Below the pieces are notes generated by a model. It saw only the letters and a program-made list of their open reading frames with translations. It had not been told where the DNA came from and did not search any database. A DNA stretch of 64,000 nt from Cohnella sp. OV330 (lineage in GTDB: Bacteria; Bacillota; Bacilli; Paenibacillales; Paenibacillaceae), in assembly GCF_900112065.1 (NCBI RefSeq), contig NZ_FOKE01000017.1:27334-91333 (forward strand), read 5' to 3'. Shown piece after piece: positions 41,789-49,796 of this stretch. The translations under genes were made by a program, and so were the position numbers. Position 1 is the stretch's first letter; each line of letters opens with the position of its first letter.

Positions 41789-41977
41789 TTACAACCATCT
41801 TCCCAGCGCGGCGATCAACATCTGAACCCCGCCGCGCGAAGCCGTCTTCGCCGTTCGCCTCGCCTTTCGACGGTCAGCCCATTTCCAGGCTTCGCGGTTC
41901 ACCGCTTCGATCTCGCGTCGATGCTCGCGAACCTGCTCCTCCAGCATATGGTGGTGGTAAATCATCGTCATGGCCAT
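41789..41977 (-). CDS. Small hypothetical basic/aromatic protein
   Basis: A 62-residue protein beginning MAMTMIYHHHMLEEQVREHRREIE, followed by a basic stretch (WKWADRRKARRTAK) and a hydrophobic end. It looks like the small His-containing proteins that accompany regulators in Bacilli, but I cannot name a family. A GAGAGGGG ribosome site precedes ATG 41977, and its own terminator follows. A palindrome identical in core to the one before the neighbouring WYL regulator lies just upstream, so it is probably in that regulon. Confidence 0.65.
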   Translation of the reverse strand: MAMTMIYHHHMLEEQVREHRREIEAVNREAWKWADRRKARRTAKTASRGGVQMLIAALGRWL

Positions 41978-41986
41978 ACCCCTCTC

Positions 41987-42006
41987 ATAGGAACGTATGT
42001 GCCTAT
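41987..42006. promoter_or_regulatory. Operator-like palindrome before the 62-residue gene
   Basis: ATAGGAACGTATGTGCCTAT: ATAGG / CCTAT arms around AACGTATGTG. The core GGAACGTATG is identical to the element upstream of the WYL regulator at 42964-42980. Both lie directly downstream of a TATAAT-like hexamer. Confidence 0.55.
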
Positions 42007-42008
42007 TA

Positions 42009-42043
42009 TAAAAAAAGAAGTATGACAGCTGTCTGTCATACTT
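42009..42043 (-). terminator. Terminator of the WYL regulator gene
   Basis: GAAGTATGACAG / CTGTCATACTTC with a short loop, followed by seven T on the minus strand. It overlaps the last codons of the gene. Confidence 0.85.
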
Positions 42044-42947
42044 CCTCGTACCGCGCGCACAAATTCGCGAGCTTGGTGCGCAGCTCTTCTCTGAGCCATT
42101 CCGGCTCTTCAATAAAGGCGCTGCCGCCATAGCCGAGTACCTGAGATAAAAGCCAGTCCGAATCCGTCGGATTCACGATTCGCACGGTCAGTTCCCCGTT
42201 CGGCTCAAAGTTTTTTTCTTCCGCATAGAAGCAGTCCAGCGCCGAAGCCACGGCATCGGACGCGAATCGGATGACGGCGCCCGTCATATCCCGTTCGCGG
42301 GACAGTCCCTCTCCGACGTTCAGCTCCGTCGGCGCATGCTCGCGAAGCACCGGCTCCTCCGTCAGGCTGAGATCCGTGATCCTCGACAGCTTGAATACCC
42401 GATAATCGGCGCGCGTGCGGCAGTAGCCGTGCAAGTACCAAGCGTAATATTTGAAATGCAAGGTTACGGGCTCCACCAAGCGATCGATGCGGTCGTTCTT
42501 CGCGTTGACATAGCGGAAGCGGACGACGCAGCGTGACGTGATCGCCTTGCGCAGTTCGTGCAACAGCTCGTTGTTCATCCGCCAGCTGCCCAAATCCAGC
42601 GTAAGGCTCGGCACCCGCTCGGAAGACTGAACCGTACGCAGCCGATCGAGCGTCCGCTCCGTTCGAGCGTCCCTGAACACGGTCTTCGTGCTGCTAAGCA
42701 GCGTAATGAGGCTGTTCACGTCATCGGGGGCGAGGAGACTCCGATCCATCTTGTATGCCTCGATAATGCCGAATCCGCCGTTGGAGCCTTGGTAGGAGAC
42801 GACCGGTATGCCTGCAGCGCAGATCGCCTCGATATCCCGGTAGATCGTCCTCGGCGATACCTGATGTTGCGCAGCGAGCGCCGCCGCCGATATGACTTCC
42901 TGATTCAGCAAAGCATATGTAATCGAAATGAGCCTCTCCAGCTTCAC
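42036..42947 (-). CDS. HTH/WYL-domain transcriptional regulator (YafY family)
   Basis: A 303-residue regulator. The N-terminal winged helix (ISAAALAAQHQVSPRTIYRDIEAI) is followed by a linker (GGFGIIEAYKMDRSLLAPDD) and a WYL domain (about residues 140-230; here YYAWYLHGYCRTRADYRVFKLSRI) and a WCX-type C-terminus ending near ALDCF and LREELRTKL. Its ligand is unknown. A palindrome, GGGAACGTATGGTCCC, lies next to a TATAAT hexamer 17 bases before the start, suggesting autoregulation. It takes the place of yabJ between purR and spoVG. Confidence 0.9.
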   Translation of the reverse strand: MKLERLISITYALLNQEVISAAALAAQHQVSPRTIYRDIEAICAAGIPVVSYQGSNGGFGIIEAYKMDRSLLAPDDVNSLITLLSSTKTVFRDARTERTLDRLRTVQSSERVPSLTLDLGSWRMNNELLHELRKAITSRCVVRFRYVNAKNDRIDRLVEPVTLHFKYYAWYLHGYCRTRADYRVFKLSRITDLSLTEEPVLREHAPTELNVGEGLSRERDMTGAVIRFASDAVASALDCFYAEEKNFEPNGELTVRIVNPTDSDWLLSQVLGYGGSAFIEEPEWLREELRTKLANLCARYEEV

Positions 42948-42963
42948 TGCCTATCACCGCCAA

Positions 42964-42989
42964 GGGAACGTATGGTCCCCTTTATTATA
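42964..42989 (-). promoter_or_regulatory. Promoter and operator of the WYL regulator gene
   Basis: TATAAT (42984-42989 on the minus strand) is followed at once by the palindrome GGGGACCATACGTTCCC (42964-42980). The operator would cover the transcription start. Confidence 0.6.
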
Positions 42990-43075
42990 CGCTGGAATCC
43001 TCGCCCAAGCGATGCTTTGCCTCGCAAATAAGCTGATGGTCCTACCGCAAGTCGGCAGAAACAATAGAGAGATCG

Positions 43076-43114
43076 ACAAAAAACCGCCGGCTTCGAATTC
43101 GAAGCCGACGGTTT
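43076..43114 (-). terminator. Terminator of purR
   Basis: AAACCGTCGGCTTCGAATTC pairs with its mirror, ending in TTTTTTG on the minus strand. Confidence 0.88.
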
Positions 43115-43150
43115 ATCCTCGCGTTATCGATTCCCCCGTTCCATGCTTGA

Positions 43151-43978
43151 TTAGGATTGAAAGAAATTGCCCGGCTGAACCGCGATATGTCTCGTCTTCA
43201 GATCGACCTCGGTAAGCCGTGCCAGGGAAATATAATCGTGCAGCAGACGCTCCTCGTTGTCCACCTCGCCCGATTCGACCAGCACGCCTACGCCGGCCAC
43301 GATCGCCCGGAATTCGCTGAGCAGGTCGACCATGCCTTGAATCGTCCCGCCCGCCTTCATGAAGTCGTCGATGATGAGCACGCGGGACTGCTCCTTGAGC
43401 GCGCGCCGGGCCAGCGACATCGTCTGGATGCGCTTGTTGGAGCCGGAGACGTAGTTGATGCTGACGACGGAGCCCTCCGTCACCTTGTGATCGCGCCTGA
43501 CGATGACGACGGGAACGTTCAGGTACTGAGACGCGGCGTGCGCCAACGGGATGCCCTTCGTCTCCACCGTCATGATGACGTCGATGTCCCGATCCGCGAA
43601 CGCCGTCGCGAACATGCGACCGAGATCCTGCAGCAGTCCGGGCTGGCCCAGCAGGTCGGTCATATATAAATATCCGCCGGGCAGCAGGCGATCCGGCTGC
43701 TCCAGCATGCTGCATACTTCCTCGATCTTGCGGAGCGCCTGATCCTTGCGGCACTTCGGGATGAAGCGCACGCCGCCGGCGGCGCCCGCCAGCGTATGGA
43801 GCTCGCCGATCCCTTCGTCCTCGAATACTTCCTTGATGATCGCGAGATCCTCGCTGATCGAAGACTTCGCGGACTGGTAGCGCTCTGCAAATGCTGTCAA
43901 TGATATTAACGTATGGGGGCGATCGAGCAGATATTGCGTCATTTCTACGAGCCGCGCACTGCGCTTTAACTTTTTCAT
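43151..43978 (-). CDS. purR: Purine operon repressor PurR
   Basis: A 275-residue repressor of purine genes. An N-terminal winged helix (MKKLKRSARLVEMTQYLLDRPHTLISL) is fused to a type-I phosphoribosyltransferase-like domain whose PRPP loop reads VLIIDDFMKAGGT. PRPP lowers DNA binding. The length matches. ATG 43978 has GGGGTGG upstream; the frame to 43996 adds only six residues. In B. subtilis purR is followed by yabJ and spoVG; here yabJ is absent. Confidence 0.95.
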   Translation of the reverse strand: MKKLKRSARLVEMTQYLLDRPHTLISLTAFAERYQSAKSSISEDLAIIKEVFEDEGIGELHTLAGAAGGVRFIPKCRKDQALRKIEEVCSMLEQPDRLLPGGYLYMTDLLGQPGLLQDLGRMFATAFADRDIDVIMTVETKGIPLAHAASQYLNVPVVIVRRDHKVTEGSVVSINYVSGSNKRIQTMSLARRALKEQSRVLIIDDFMKAGGTIQGMVDLLSEFRAIVAGVGVLVESGEVDNEERLLHDYISLARLTEVDLKTRHIAVQPGNFFQS

Positions 43979-44051
43979 CGGATCCACCCCGTCCAAAACC
44001 GAATATTATAACGATATCATAACACTTTTATCCGGTTTTGGGCAAGGCGTG

Positions 44052-44074
44052 GAAAAGGTTGATGGCAACCTTTC
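44052..44074 (-). terminator. Terminator of ispE
   Basis: AAAGGTTG / CAACCTTT with a four-base loop, then TCC on the minus strand; a weak T tail. Confidence 0.6.
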
Positions 44075-44099
44075 TTACACTCGTTGGAATGCGTGACCT

Positions 44100-44957
44100 T
44101 TAGGTAAGCATGCGGACGACGTAGACCTCTTTGCAAAACCCGCGCAGTCCGTTGTAAATACGGGCAAGCTTCGACTCCTTGGACACGAGCCCGAAGACGG
44201 TCGGCCCGCTGCCCGACATGAGCACGCCGTCCGCGCCGAGCCGCGTCATCACTTCCTTGATCTGCCTGACCTCCGGATAGTGGGATAGCGTCACTTTCTC
44301 CAGCACGTTGCCGAGCGCGCCGCACATCCGTTCGAAGGACCCCTCGCGCAGCGCCTCGAGCATGTCCGGCACGGAAGGATGCGTCCCGACTTCGTTCACC
44401 CGGAACCGCCCGTACACGTCCGCGGTCGAGACGTTGATGGGCGGCTTGGCCAGCACGACCCAACACTGCGGCGGGCTGTCCAGGCTCTCGAGTCGCTCGC
44501 CGCGCCCGGTTGCCAGCGCCGTGCCTCCCCGCACGCAGAAAGGCACGTCCGAGCCCAGCTCGGCGCCGAGCGCTTCAAGCTCCGGCACGCCGAGATTCAG
44601 ATCCCAGAGCCGATTCAGCCCGCGCAGCGCGGCGGCGGCATCGCTGCTTCCGCCCGCGAGGCCGGCGGCCACCGGGATCTGCTTGTCCAGATAAATATAT
44701 ACGCCTTTCTTGACGCCGTAACGCTGCTTCAGCAGCTTGGCGGCCTGAAAGGCCAGATTCTTCTCGTCAAGCGGGATAAAGCCGGCTTGGCTGGCCAGCA
44801 CGATCTGATCGCGCTGGAGCTCCTCGAGCGCGAGACGATCGGCGAGATCCACCATCGTCATGACCATTTCCACTTCGTGATAGCCGTCTTCCCGCTTGCG
44901 CAGCACGTCGAGCACCAGATTGATTTTCGCCGGCGCCTTCTCGTATATTTTCGTCAT
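44100..44957 (-). CDS. ispE: 4-diphosphocytidyl-2-C-methyl-D-erythritol kinase
   Basis: IspE of 285 residues phosphorylates CDP-ME in the MEP isoprenoid pathway. GHMP-kinase motifs are present: APAKINLVLDVLRKREDGYHEV, PVAAGLAGGSSDAAAALRGL and DGVLMSGSGPTVFGL. ATG 44957 follows GCAGGTGGG. The frame to 45005 is a chance extension. It sits between purR and sspF, as in B. subtilis. Confidence 0.97.
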   Translation of the reverse strand: MTKIYEKAPAKINLVLDVLRKREDGYHEVEMVMTMVDLADRLALEELQRDQIVLASQAGFIPLDEKNLAFQAAKLLKQRYGVKKGVYIYLDKQIPVAAGLAGGSSDAAAALRGLNRLWDLNLGVPELEALGAELGSDVPFCVRGGTALATGRGERLESLDSPPQCWVVLAKPPINVSTADVYGRFRVNEVGTHPSVPDMLEALREGSFERMCGALGNVLEKVTLSHYPEVRQIKEVMTRLGADGVLMSGSGPTVFGLVSKESKLARIYNGLRGFCKEVYVVRMLT

Positions 44958-45069
44958 ATGCCCACCTGCCAGACCTTCTGCTTCGCCTGATTCCTGTCGT
45001 TCCAAAGCTTAACATATTATAACAAACCCCCGCCCGAATTGCGATTTGGCAGGGACTATCCTATATATG

Positions 45070-45098
45070 CAAAAGCCGGGGATGCCCCCGGCGGCTTC
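45070..45098 (-). terminator. Terminator of sspF
   Basis: GCCGCCGGGGG / CCCCGGC hairpin, followed by TTTT on the minus strand. Confidence 0.75.
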
Positions 45099-45142
45099 TT
45101 CTTCCAGCTATGCGCCAGCCCGGCGAAGTCGCCGGAGCCGTG

Positions 45143-45328
45143 TCAGTCCTGCTTGCGCGCCAGCGACTGTTCGGCGAGCTGGATCGCCCGCTTGACCATG
45201 TTCCCGGCATCCTTGGTGCTGATGGCGCCCCAGCCTTCGCTCTCGACCTTCCCGTAGAAACCCAGATCCTTGGCGAGCTCCGTCTTGAACGATTCAGTCA
45301 TCGTCCGTCCTCTGCGCCTGCGGCTCAT
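45143..45328 (-). CDS. sspF: Small acid-soluble spore protein, alpha/beta type (SspF)
   Basis: A 61-residue DNA-binding spore protein. MSRRRRGRTMTESFKTELAKDLGFY and the GGxM-like ending KDAGNMVKRAIQLAEQSL match the SspF subgroup of alpha/beta SASP. It coats spore DNA and protects it from damage; it lacks the usual GPR cleavage run of major SASP but fits the SspF pattern. GGGGAGGG precedes ATG 45328. It lies between veg and ispE, as in B. subtilis. No clear sigma-G promoter was found. Confidence 0.93.
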   Translation of the reverse strand: MSRRRRGRTMTESFKTELAKDLGFYGKVESEGWGAISTKDAGNMVKRAIQLAEQSLARKQD

Positions 45329-45419
45329 ACAGATCCCTCCCCGTTTGGCTATGACGACGCTGCGCGACGAGCTGCGCCGCCGTCACCGGTTAGGGTGTCC
45401 CCAAGACGTCCCGCGAATG

Positions 45420-45442
45420 CAAAACAGGCAGCCGAGCCTGTA
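45420..45442 (-). terminator. Terminator of veg
   Basis: ACAGGC / GCCTGT with a six-base loop, then TTTTGC on the minus strand. Confidence 0.65.
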
Positions 45443-45473
45443 ACGGCGCGACTGCCTTAACGATCCCGAAAGC

Positions 45474-45746
45474 TCAGTGCTGCAAATCGATGCGGACCTG
45501 ACCTTGTTCACTGCACAGCATGACTTCGACGGACTCGGTTAGAATGTCGGCATAGCTGTACGAGACGCGTTTGAACGCATTCTGCTCCTGGTCCAGCTTG
45601 ACGATGAACACCGACGGGTAAATTTCTTCGAGAACTCCCGTGCGTTCGATGGTTTTACGGCGGCCACCGTTGGCGCGGAGCATGATCTTGGACCCGATAT
45701 GCGGCTCCAAGCTTCGTTTGATATCCAGAAGCGCGTTCTTGGACAT
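45474..45746 (-). CDS. veg: Veg protein
   Basis: A 90-residue protein of the Veg family (MSKNALLDIKRSLEPHIG, MLRANGGRRKTIERTGVLEEIYPSVFIV). In B. subtilis veg is highly transcribed in growing cells and stimulates biofilm formation by antagonising SinR. Two tandem consensus sigma-A promoters lie just upstream. ATG 45746 has GAGGTGG nine bases before it. Position between yabG and sspF is conserved. Confidence 0.96.
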   Translation of the reverse strand: MSKNALLDIKRSLEPHIGSKIMLRANGGRRKTIERTGVLEEIYPSVFIVKLDQEQNAFKRVSYSYADILTESVEVMLCSEQGQVRIDLQH

Positions 45747-45772
45747 GTCCACTACCACCTCTTTCCCTGTAA

Positions 45773-45801
45773 ATTATACCTAAACACAGGGGAGGTGTCA
45801 A
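45773..45801 (-). promoter_or_regulatory. Sigma-A promoter P1 of veg
   Basis: TTGACA (45796-45801), exactly 17 bases, TATAAT (45773-45778): a perfect consensus promoter on the minus strand, 27 bases before the start codon. Confidence 0.9.
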
Positions 45802-45811
45802 GTGGTCAAAT

Positions 45812-45841
45812 ATTATAGCAGTGGACAAGAATTATTGTCAA
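45812..45841 (-). promoter_or_regulatory. Sigma-A promoter P2 of veg
   Basis: TTGACA (45836-45841), 18 bases, TATAAT (45812-45817): a second consensus promoter, 39 bases upstream of P1. Confidence 0.85.
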
Positions 45842-45898
45842 TAATGTTTTAGCATTATCATTTTATTTTTAAGCAAAATGAGTCTGAGGAAATAGGAT

Positions 45899-46783
45899 TC
45901 AGCCAAATTCCGAGGCCGGGATCGTGGGGACGATGTTGGTCGGCTTGATATTCGGAAGTCCGATCCGGTATTTGCCCAGCGACTCCACGCCGCCGACGCC
46001 CCGCATGCCGCTGATCGTATGCGAGATGACGTCGGGCAGGTCGATCGTCTCCCTGAACGGCGTGAAGGCCGCGCGGACGGCGACATAGACCGGATCGAGC
46101 GCGTGGATCATGATGCGCGCCGGCGAGCTGGCGAAGTTCGCTCCCGCGGACATCAGCGCCTCGAAGTGCGATTGGCAGGCGCCCGCGACGACGATGAGGG
46201 AATCCCTGCTCTTGTCGTAGCTGCGCGCAGTCCGGACGGCCTGAATGAAGTTGCCCGTGTTTTTATAACTCGACAGCTGCTCGTAGTCGGTTCTGTTCTT
46301 GTAGACGCCGTCGTGGCCCGTGATCACCACGATATCGGGCATCACCTTCGGCAGCAAGTCGGCTACCGCCGCAGCCATCTGCGATTCGTGGCAGTGCACG
46401 CCTTCGGCGGGCATGCGCAGCTGCCTGTATACGGCCATGCTCTTTTTCAAATAATTGACGTCGCCGTCCAGATGGAGCACCTTGCCCGGCATCTCGAAGT
46501 ACGGTTTGCGCTGGCCGGACGAAGCTTCTTCTTCAATTCCCTCCTGGGCGTGGGCGCGCTCCGCCTGCATTCGTCTCACCGATTCGCTGGCCTGCACGCG
46601 AGCCGTCCGGGGGCCGCGCAGCTCGTCCGGGTTCCGTACCTGCTCGAGGTCTCCGACGGGCGCATCCGCGAGCAGCCGATAATCCGTTCCCCGCAGCACC
46701 GCCGTATTTTGCAGCAGGGCTGCGATTCGGAACAATACATCGCCGCCGTACGATTTGCGGACGACCAAGTCCCCTAGCTTCAT
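45899..46783 (-). CDS. yabG: Sporulation protease YabG
   Basis: A 294-residue spore-coat processing protease (peptidase family U57). It begins MKLGDLVVRKSYGGDVLFRI; VITGHDGVYKNRTDYEQLSSYKNTG and VVAGACQSHFEALMSAGANFASSP are family signatures. It trims coat proteins such as SafA and SpoIVA in the mother cell late in sporulation. Promoter: a sigma-K-type site lies just upstream. The family is typically about 290 residues. AGAGGTGA precedes ATG 46783. Confidence 0.95.
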   Translation of the reverse strand: MKLGDLVVRKSYGGDVLFRIAALLQNTAVLRGTDYRLLADAPVGDLEQVRNPDELRGPRTARVQASESVRRMQAERAHAQEGIEEEASSGQRKPYFEMPGKVLHLDGDVNYLKKSMAVYRQLRMPAEGVHCHESQMAAAVADLLPKVMPDIVVITGHDGVYKNRTDYEQLSSYKNTGNFIQAVRTARSYDKSRDSLIVVAGACQSHFEALMSAGANFASSPARIMIHALDPVYVAVRAAFTPFRETIDLPDVISHTISGMRGVGGVESLGKYRIGLPNIKPTNIVPTIPASEFG

Positions 46784-46803
46784 GGGCGAATCACCTCTTC
46801 GTC

Positions 46804-46832
46804 TATCCTATGGAGAGGCAAGCCCGAAGGTG
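46804..46832 (-). promoter_or_regulatory. Sigma-K-type promoter of yabG
   Basis: CACC (46829-46832), 16 bases, CATAGGATA (46804-46812) on the minus strand. It fits mACm-N16-CATAnnnTA. B. subtilis yabG is sigma-K dependent. Confidence 0.72.
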
Positions 46833-46848
46833 CACGCATTAACGCGAA

Positions 46849-46881
46849 CGAGGGTCCCCGCCGGCATGGCAGGGACCCTCG
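46849..46881 (-). terminator. Hairpin after rsmA
   Basis: CGAGGGTCCC / GGGACCCTCG stem with a GC-rich loop four bases past the rsmA stop. The T tail is poor on the minus strand (GTTCG). Confidence 0.55.
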
Positions 46882-46885
46882 GATT

Positions 46886-47803
46886 TTATTCGATCATGCC
46901 GGCGGCGGCCAAGGCCTCGGACAGCGTCGCGAACTCCTGAAGCGACAGCGTCTCGCCGCGGCGCTCCGGCTTCACGCCGCATGCCTCGAGCAGGCCGGCG
47001 AGCTCGCCCTTGCGCTCCTTGCCGATGAGCGCGGCCAGGTTGTTGTGCAGCGTCTTGCGCCGCTGCGTGAAGGCCGCGTGCACGACGCGGAAGAAACGCG
47101 CCTCGTCGGAGACTTCGACCGGCGGCGCCTGGCGCTTGGTCAGCCGGATGACGGCCGAATCGACGTTCGGCGCAGGGATGAAGGCGCCGGACGGCACGAC
47201 GCAGACGATGTCCGGCACGCAATAGTACTGAACGGCGATGCTGAGCGTGCCGTAGTCCTTGCCTCCGGGCTTGGCCGCCATCCGCTCGGCCACTTCCTTC
47301 TGGACCATGACGACGATCCGGTCGAGCGGCAGCTTCTGCTCGAGCAGCGTCATGACGATCGGCGTCGTCACGTAATACGGCAGGTTCGCGACGACGCTGA
47401 CCTCGCTGCAGCCGGCGAAGCGCTCCGCCCACAGCTTCGCCAGATCGGTCTTCAGCACGTCGCCGTGCACGACGGATACGTGCGGGTAGGGCGAGAGCAC
47501 CTCTTCGAGGATCGGGATAAGCCGGTTGTCGATCTCGACCGCGGCGACCTTGCCCGCTTCCTGCGCCAGCCGCTCCGTTAGCGCGCCGATGCCCGGTCCG
47601 ATCTCGAGGGCGCCCTTGTCCTTGTTAAGGGCGGCGGCGTCCACGATCTTGTCCAATATATTTTTATCGATCAGAAAGTTTTGGCCTAAGCTTTTCTTGA
47701 AGGTAAAACCGTGCTTGCGGATGATATCCTTCGTCCGCGTCGGCGTCGCGATGTCCATGGCGCCCATGGCCGTCCCGCCGGCGCCGCCCGCCTGCTTCGT
47801 CAT
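46886..47803 (-). CDS. rsmA: 16S rRNA dimethyladenosine transferase RsmA (KsgA)
   Basis: A 305-residue enzyme that dimethylates two adjacent adenines in helix 45 of 16S rRNA late in 30S assembly. LGQNFLIDKNILDKIV, the SAM-binding LEIGPGIGALTE and the catalytic NLPYYVTTPI are present. ATG 47803 overlaps the rnmV stop by ATGA, so the two are coupled. A short Gly/Ala-rich leader precedes the family core. Gene order rnmV-rsmA-yabG is conserved. Confidence 0.97.
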   Translation of the reverse strand: MTKQAGGAGGTAMGAMDIATPTRTKDIIRKHGFTFKKSLGQNFLIDKNILDKIVDAAALNKDKGALEIGPGIGALTERLAQEAGKVAAVEIDNRLIPILEEVLSPYPHVSVVHGDVLKTDLAKLWAERFAGCSEVSVVANLPYYVTTPIVMTLLEQKLPLDRIVVMVQKEVAERMAAKPGGKDYGTLSIAVQYYCVPDIVCVVPSGAFIPAPNVDSAVIRLTKRQAPPVEVSDEARFFRVVHAAFTQRRKTLHNNLAALIGKERKGELAGLLEACGVKPERRGETLSLQEFATLSEALAAAGMIE

Positions 47804-48426
47804 TCGCCTACTCCCTCTCTCGTCAGCTGCCTTAGCGCCTCGGCGAACTCCGCACGCGTAATGCGAAACATGCCGAGCCGCTTGTAAAACTGCTTGCCGT
47901 TCGCATAGCCGATGCCCAGCAGCTCGCCCATGCGCTCCCTGCGGCTCGCGGCGGCCGGATGCACGATCAGCCCCGCATCGATCAGGTCCGCCCAGGCGAT
48001 CGCGGGCTCGCCCGCTTCCGCTTGGGTCGCACCGCTGGCCGTCACGTCGGCCGCCGCCTGCGCGCCGCCGCCTGCCGACGCCCGCACGCGAGCCAGCGCC
48101 GCGCGAATCGCCTCCGGTCGCGCATGCTCGACGCCGATGCCGTCTTTGCCGCGCGCATCGGCCTTCGCCAAGAACGCATGGCTGCATCCCGGCACTCTCG
48201 CCTCGATGATCTTGCGTATCTTCTCGCCCGGCACGTCCGGATCCGTAAAAATAATGACGCCCCGCCGCTCGCGGGCCAGCTCGATGCGGCGCAGCACCTT
48301 TTCGTCGATCGCGGAGCCGCCCGTCTCGATCGTATCCGCGTCGACCGCCCTGCGGATCGCCACGGTATCCTCTTTGCCTTCCACGACGATCATCTCCGCT
48401 ATCCTAGCCAGGCCGATGCCGTTCAC
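47800..48426 (-). CDS. rnmV: Ribonuclease M5
   Basis: A 208-residue RNase M5, which trims 5S rRNA precursor. The N-terminal Toprim domain has VVEGKEDTVAIRRAVDADTIETGG and IIFTDPDVPGEKIRK. The C-terminal RNA-binding part follows an Ala/Gly-rich linker (about residues 115-140, ASAGGGAQAAAD) longer than in Bacillus. Start: GTG 48426 (GGAG seven bases upstream, inside a 9-bp repeat) or ATG 48393 (MIVVEGKED). Coupled to rsmA. Confidence 0.93.
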   Translation of the reverse strand: MNGIGLARIAEMIVVEGKEDTVAIRRAVDADTIETGGSAIDEKVLRRIELARERRGVIIFTDPDVPGEKIRKIIEARVPGCSHAFLAKADARGKDGIGVEHARPEAIRAALARVRASAGGGAQAAADVTASGATQAEAGEPAIAWADLIDAGLIVHPAAASRRERMGELLGIGYANGKQFYKRLGMFRITRAEFAEALRQLTREGVGE

Positions 48427-48428
48427 CC

Positions 48429-48473
48429 CGTTCGCTCCGTTCGTTCCGTTCGTTCCGTTCGTTCCGTTCGCGT
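48429..48473. repeat. 9-bp tandem repeat before rnmV
   Basis: Five units of CGTTCGTTC (two slightly changed) abut the rnmV start. On the minus strand the array supplies GGAACGAACGGAG, which includes the ribosome site. Confidence 0.8.
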
Positions 48474-48644
48474 CGTTCTATATGCCTTATTATAGCCCAC
48501 ATCCCGCAAATGACAAAGGGAAGGGGCCAGAGCCCCTTCCCGGAATGCGGCGATCCGACCAGACCGCCGCGAAAAAAATGTAGCCGCTCGACATAAATTA
48601 GACACAAAATCGATAATAGCGGGTAATGATGACTAAGAACCTAA

Positions 48645-49796
48645 TCAGTCGGCGGATGGCTTAACCGGACCGATCACGTATACGGTGTTGCCGCGTTTCT
48701 TGCCGAACTTATTCGCATACCTCTCGCTGTCGTAATACACGTCGATCTTCTTGCCTTTGATCGCGCTGCCCGTATCTTCCGCGCGGCGGAAGCCGATGCC
48801 TTCGATGTAGACCCACCAGCCTAATGGCACGACATCCGGATCGACGGCGATCGTGCGGCCCTCGGATACCGTGGTTCCCGAAGCCGTGATGCCATAGCCC
48901 GCATCGCCGACATCCTTGCCTGTCGAAGCCGGACCTGCGGAATACGCGGTTAACGTGACGCCTGACAAGACGCTCTTCACCTTCACGGATTTGCCGTTTA
49001 ATTGGAGCGTCTTTACGGCGCTCGCCGTTTTGTTGTAAGCAAGCGATACGACTGCCGCTTTTTTCTTCGCTCCGACGGCCACGACTTGCTGAACGATCGG
49101 CTGCTCAAGCGATTTGTAGACCAGCTGCTCGTCGACGAGCTTGCCGTCTTCGTAGACGCGCTCGAACTTTTTCACCAGCAAGCCTTGCTTGCCCGTCTGC
49201 ACGACCTTCGTCTTGCCGACCAGCAAGTTTTGGTCCGCTGTCTTGACGACTTTGTACGCCAGCGGATGCTCGGTCGTGACGACCTCCCGCTTGACGCGGA
49301 CGACCTTCACCTGCAGACCCTCGTCGATCTTCGCCGTGACGGCCGGCGTGACTTTGTCTTCGGCGGAAAGCGTGATGCCTTCGTCCTTCAGCAGATCGCC
49401 GACCGTCTGGAGTGTTGTATATTTGGTCTCTTTCTTCCCGTCTGCGACGAGCTGAACGCTCATTGCTCGATCAATGACGACACGCGTGCCGTCCTCTACG
49501 GAGGACGTGAGCGCTGCCGACAACCGATCGTTTGGACCGACCGTGATGCCTGCCTCCTTAAGCAAGGCGGAGACATCGGAAGTACGGGTTTGGATGACGG
49601 TAGATTTCCCGCCGTCCACGACGGTCACGCTCTTGGCGGACGCGCCGTGCAGCAGCATGATGAGACAGATGGTAAGAGCAAAGGACAAGATTGCGCTCAA
49701 GAGAATCAAACGCAGATGCTCATGCAACCATCGCGCTGCGGTAAGCTTGCCGGTCGGTCGTGGATCATGGGTCCCTTGAAGGGGAATTGCACCCAT
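48645..49796 (-). CDS. yabE: YabE-like cell-wall protein (DUF348/G5/3D domains)
   Basis: A 383-residue exported protein. One N-terminal membrane helix (about residues 30-50) anchors or signals it. DUF348 repeats follow (SVTVVDGGKSTVIQTRTSDV, SVQLVADGKKETKYTTLQTVGDLLKDEGI), then a G5 domain (about residues 170-245) and a C-terminal 3D domain with the three aspartates (AVDPDVVPLGWWVYIEG, AEDTGSAIKGKKIDVYY). It is a predicted Rpf/stationary-phase survival type muralytic enzyme. A c-di-AMP riboswitch and terminator lie in its leader. AAGGAGG precedes ATG 49796. Confidence 0.93.
   Translation of the reverse strand: MGAIPLQGTHDPRPTGKLTAARWLHEHLRLILLSAILSFALTICLIMLLHGASAKSVTVVDGGKSTVIQTRTSDVSALLKEAGITVGPNDRLSAALTSSVEDGTRVVIDRAMSVQLVADGKKETKYTTLQTVGDLLKDEGITLSAEDKVTPAVTAKIDEGLQVKVVRVKREVVTTEHPLAYKVVKTADQNLLVGKTKVVQTGKQGLLVKKFERVYEDGKLVDEQLVYKSLEQPIVQQVVAVGAKKKAAVVSLAYNKTASAVKTLQLNGKSVKVKSVLSGVTLTAYSAGPASTGKDVGDAGYGITASGTTVSEGRTIAVDPDVVPLGWWVYIEGIGFRRAEDTGSAIKGKKIDVYYDSERYANKFGKKRGNTVYVIGPVKPSAD

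Noticed and set aside
42005..42033. Sigma-A promoter for the 62-residue gene at the TATAAT of 42005-42010
   Set aside because: The hexamer is made partly of the terminator T-run and no -35 lies at 16-18 bases; only the operator palindrome is kept.
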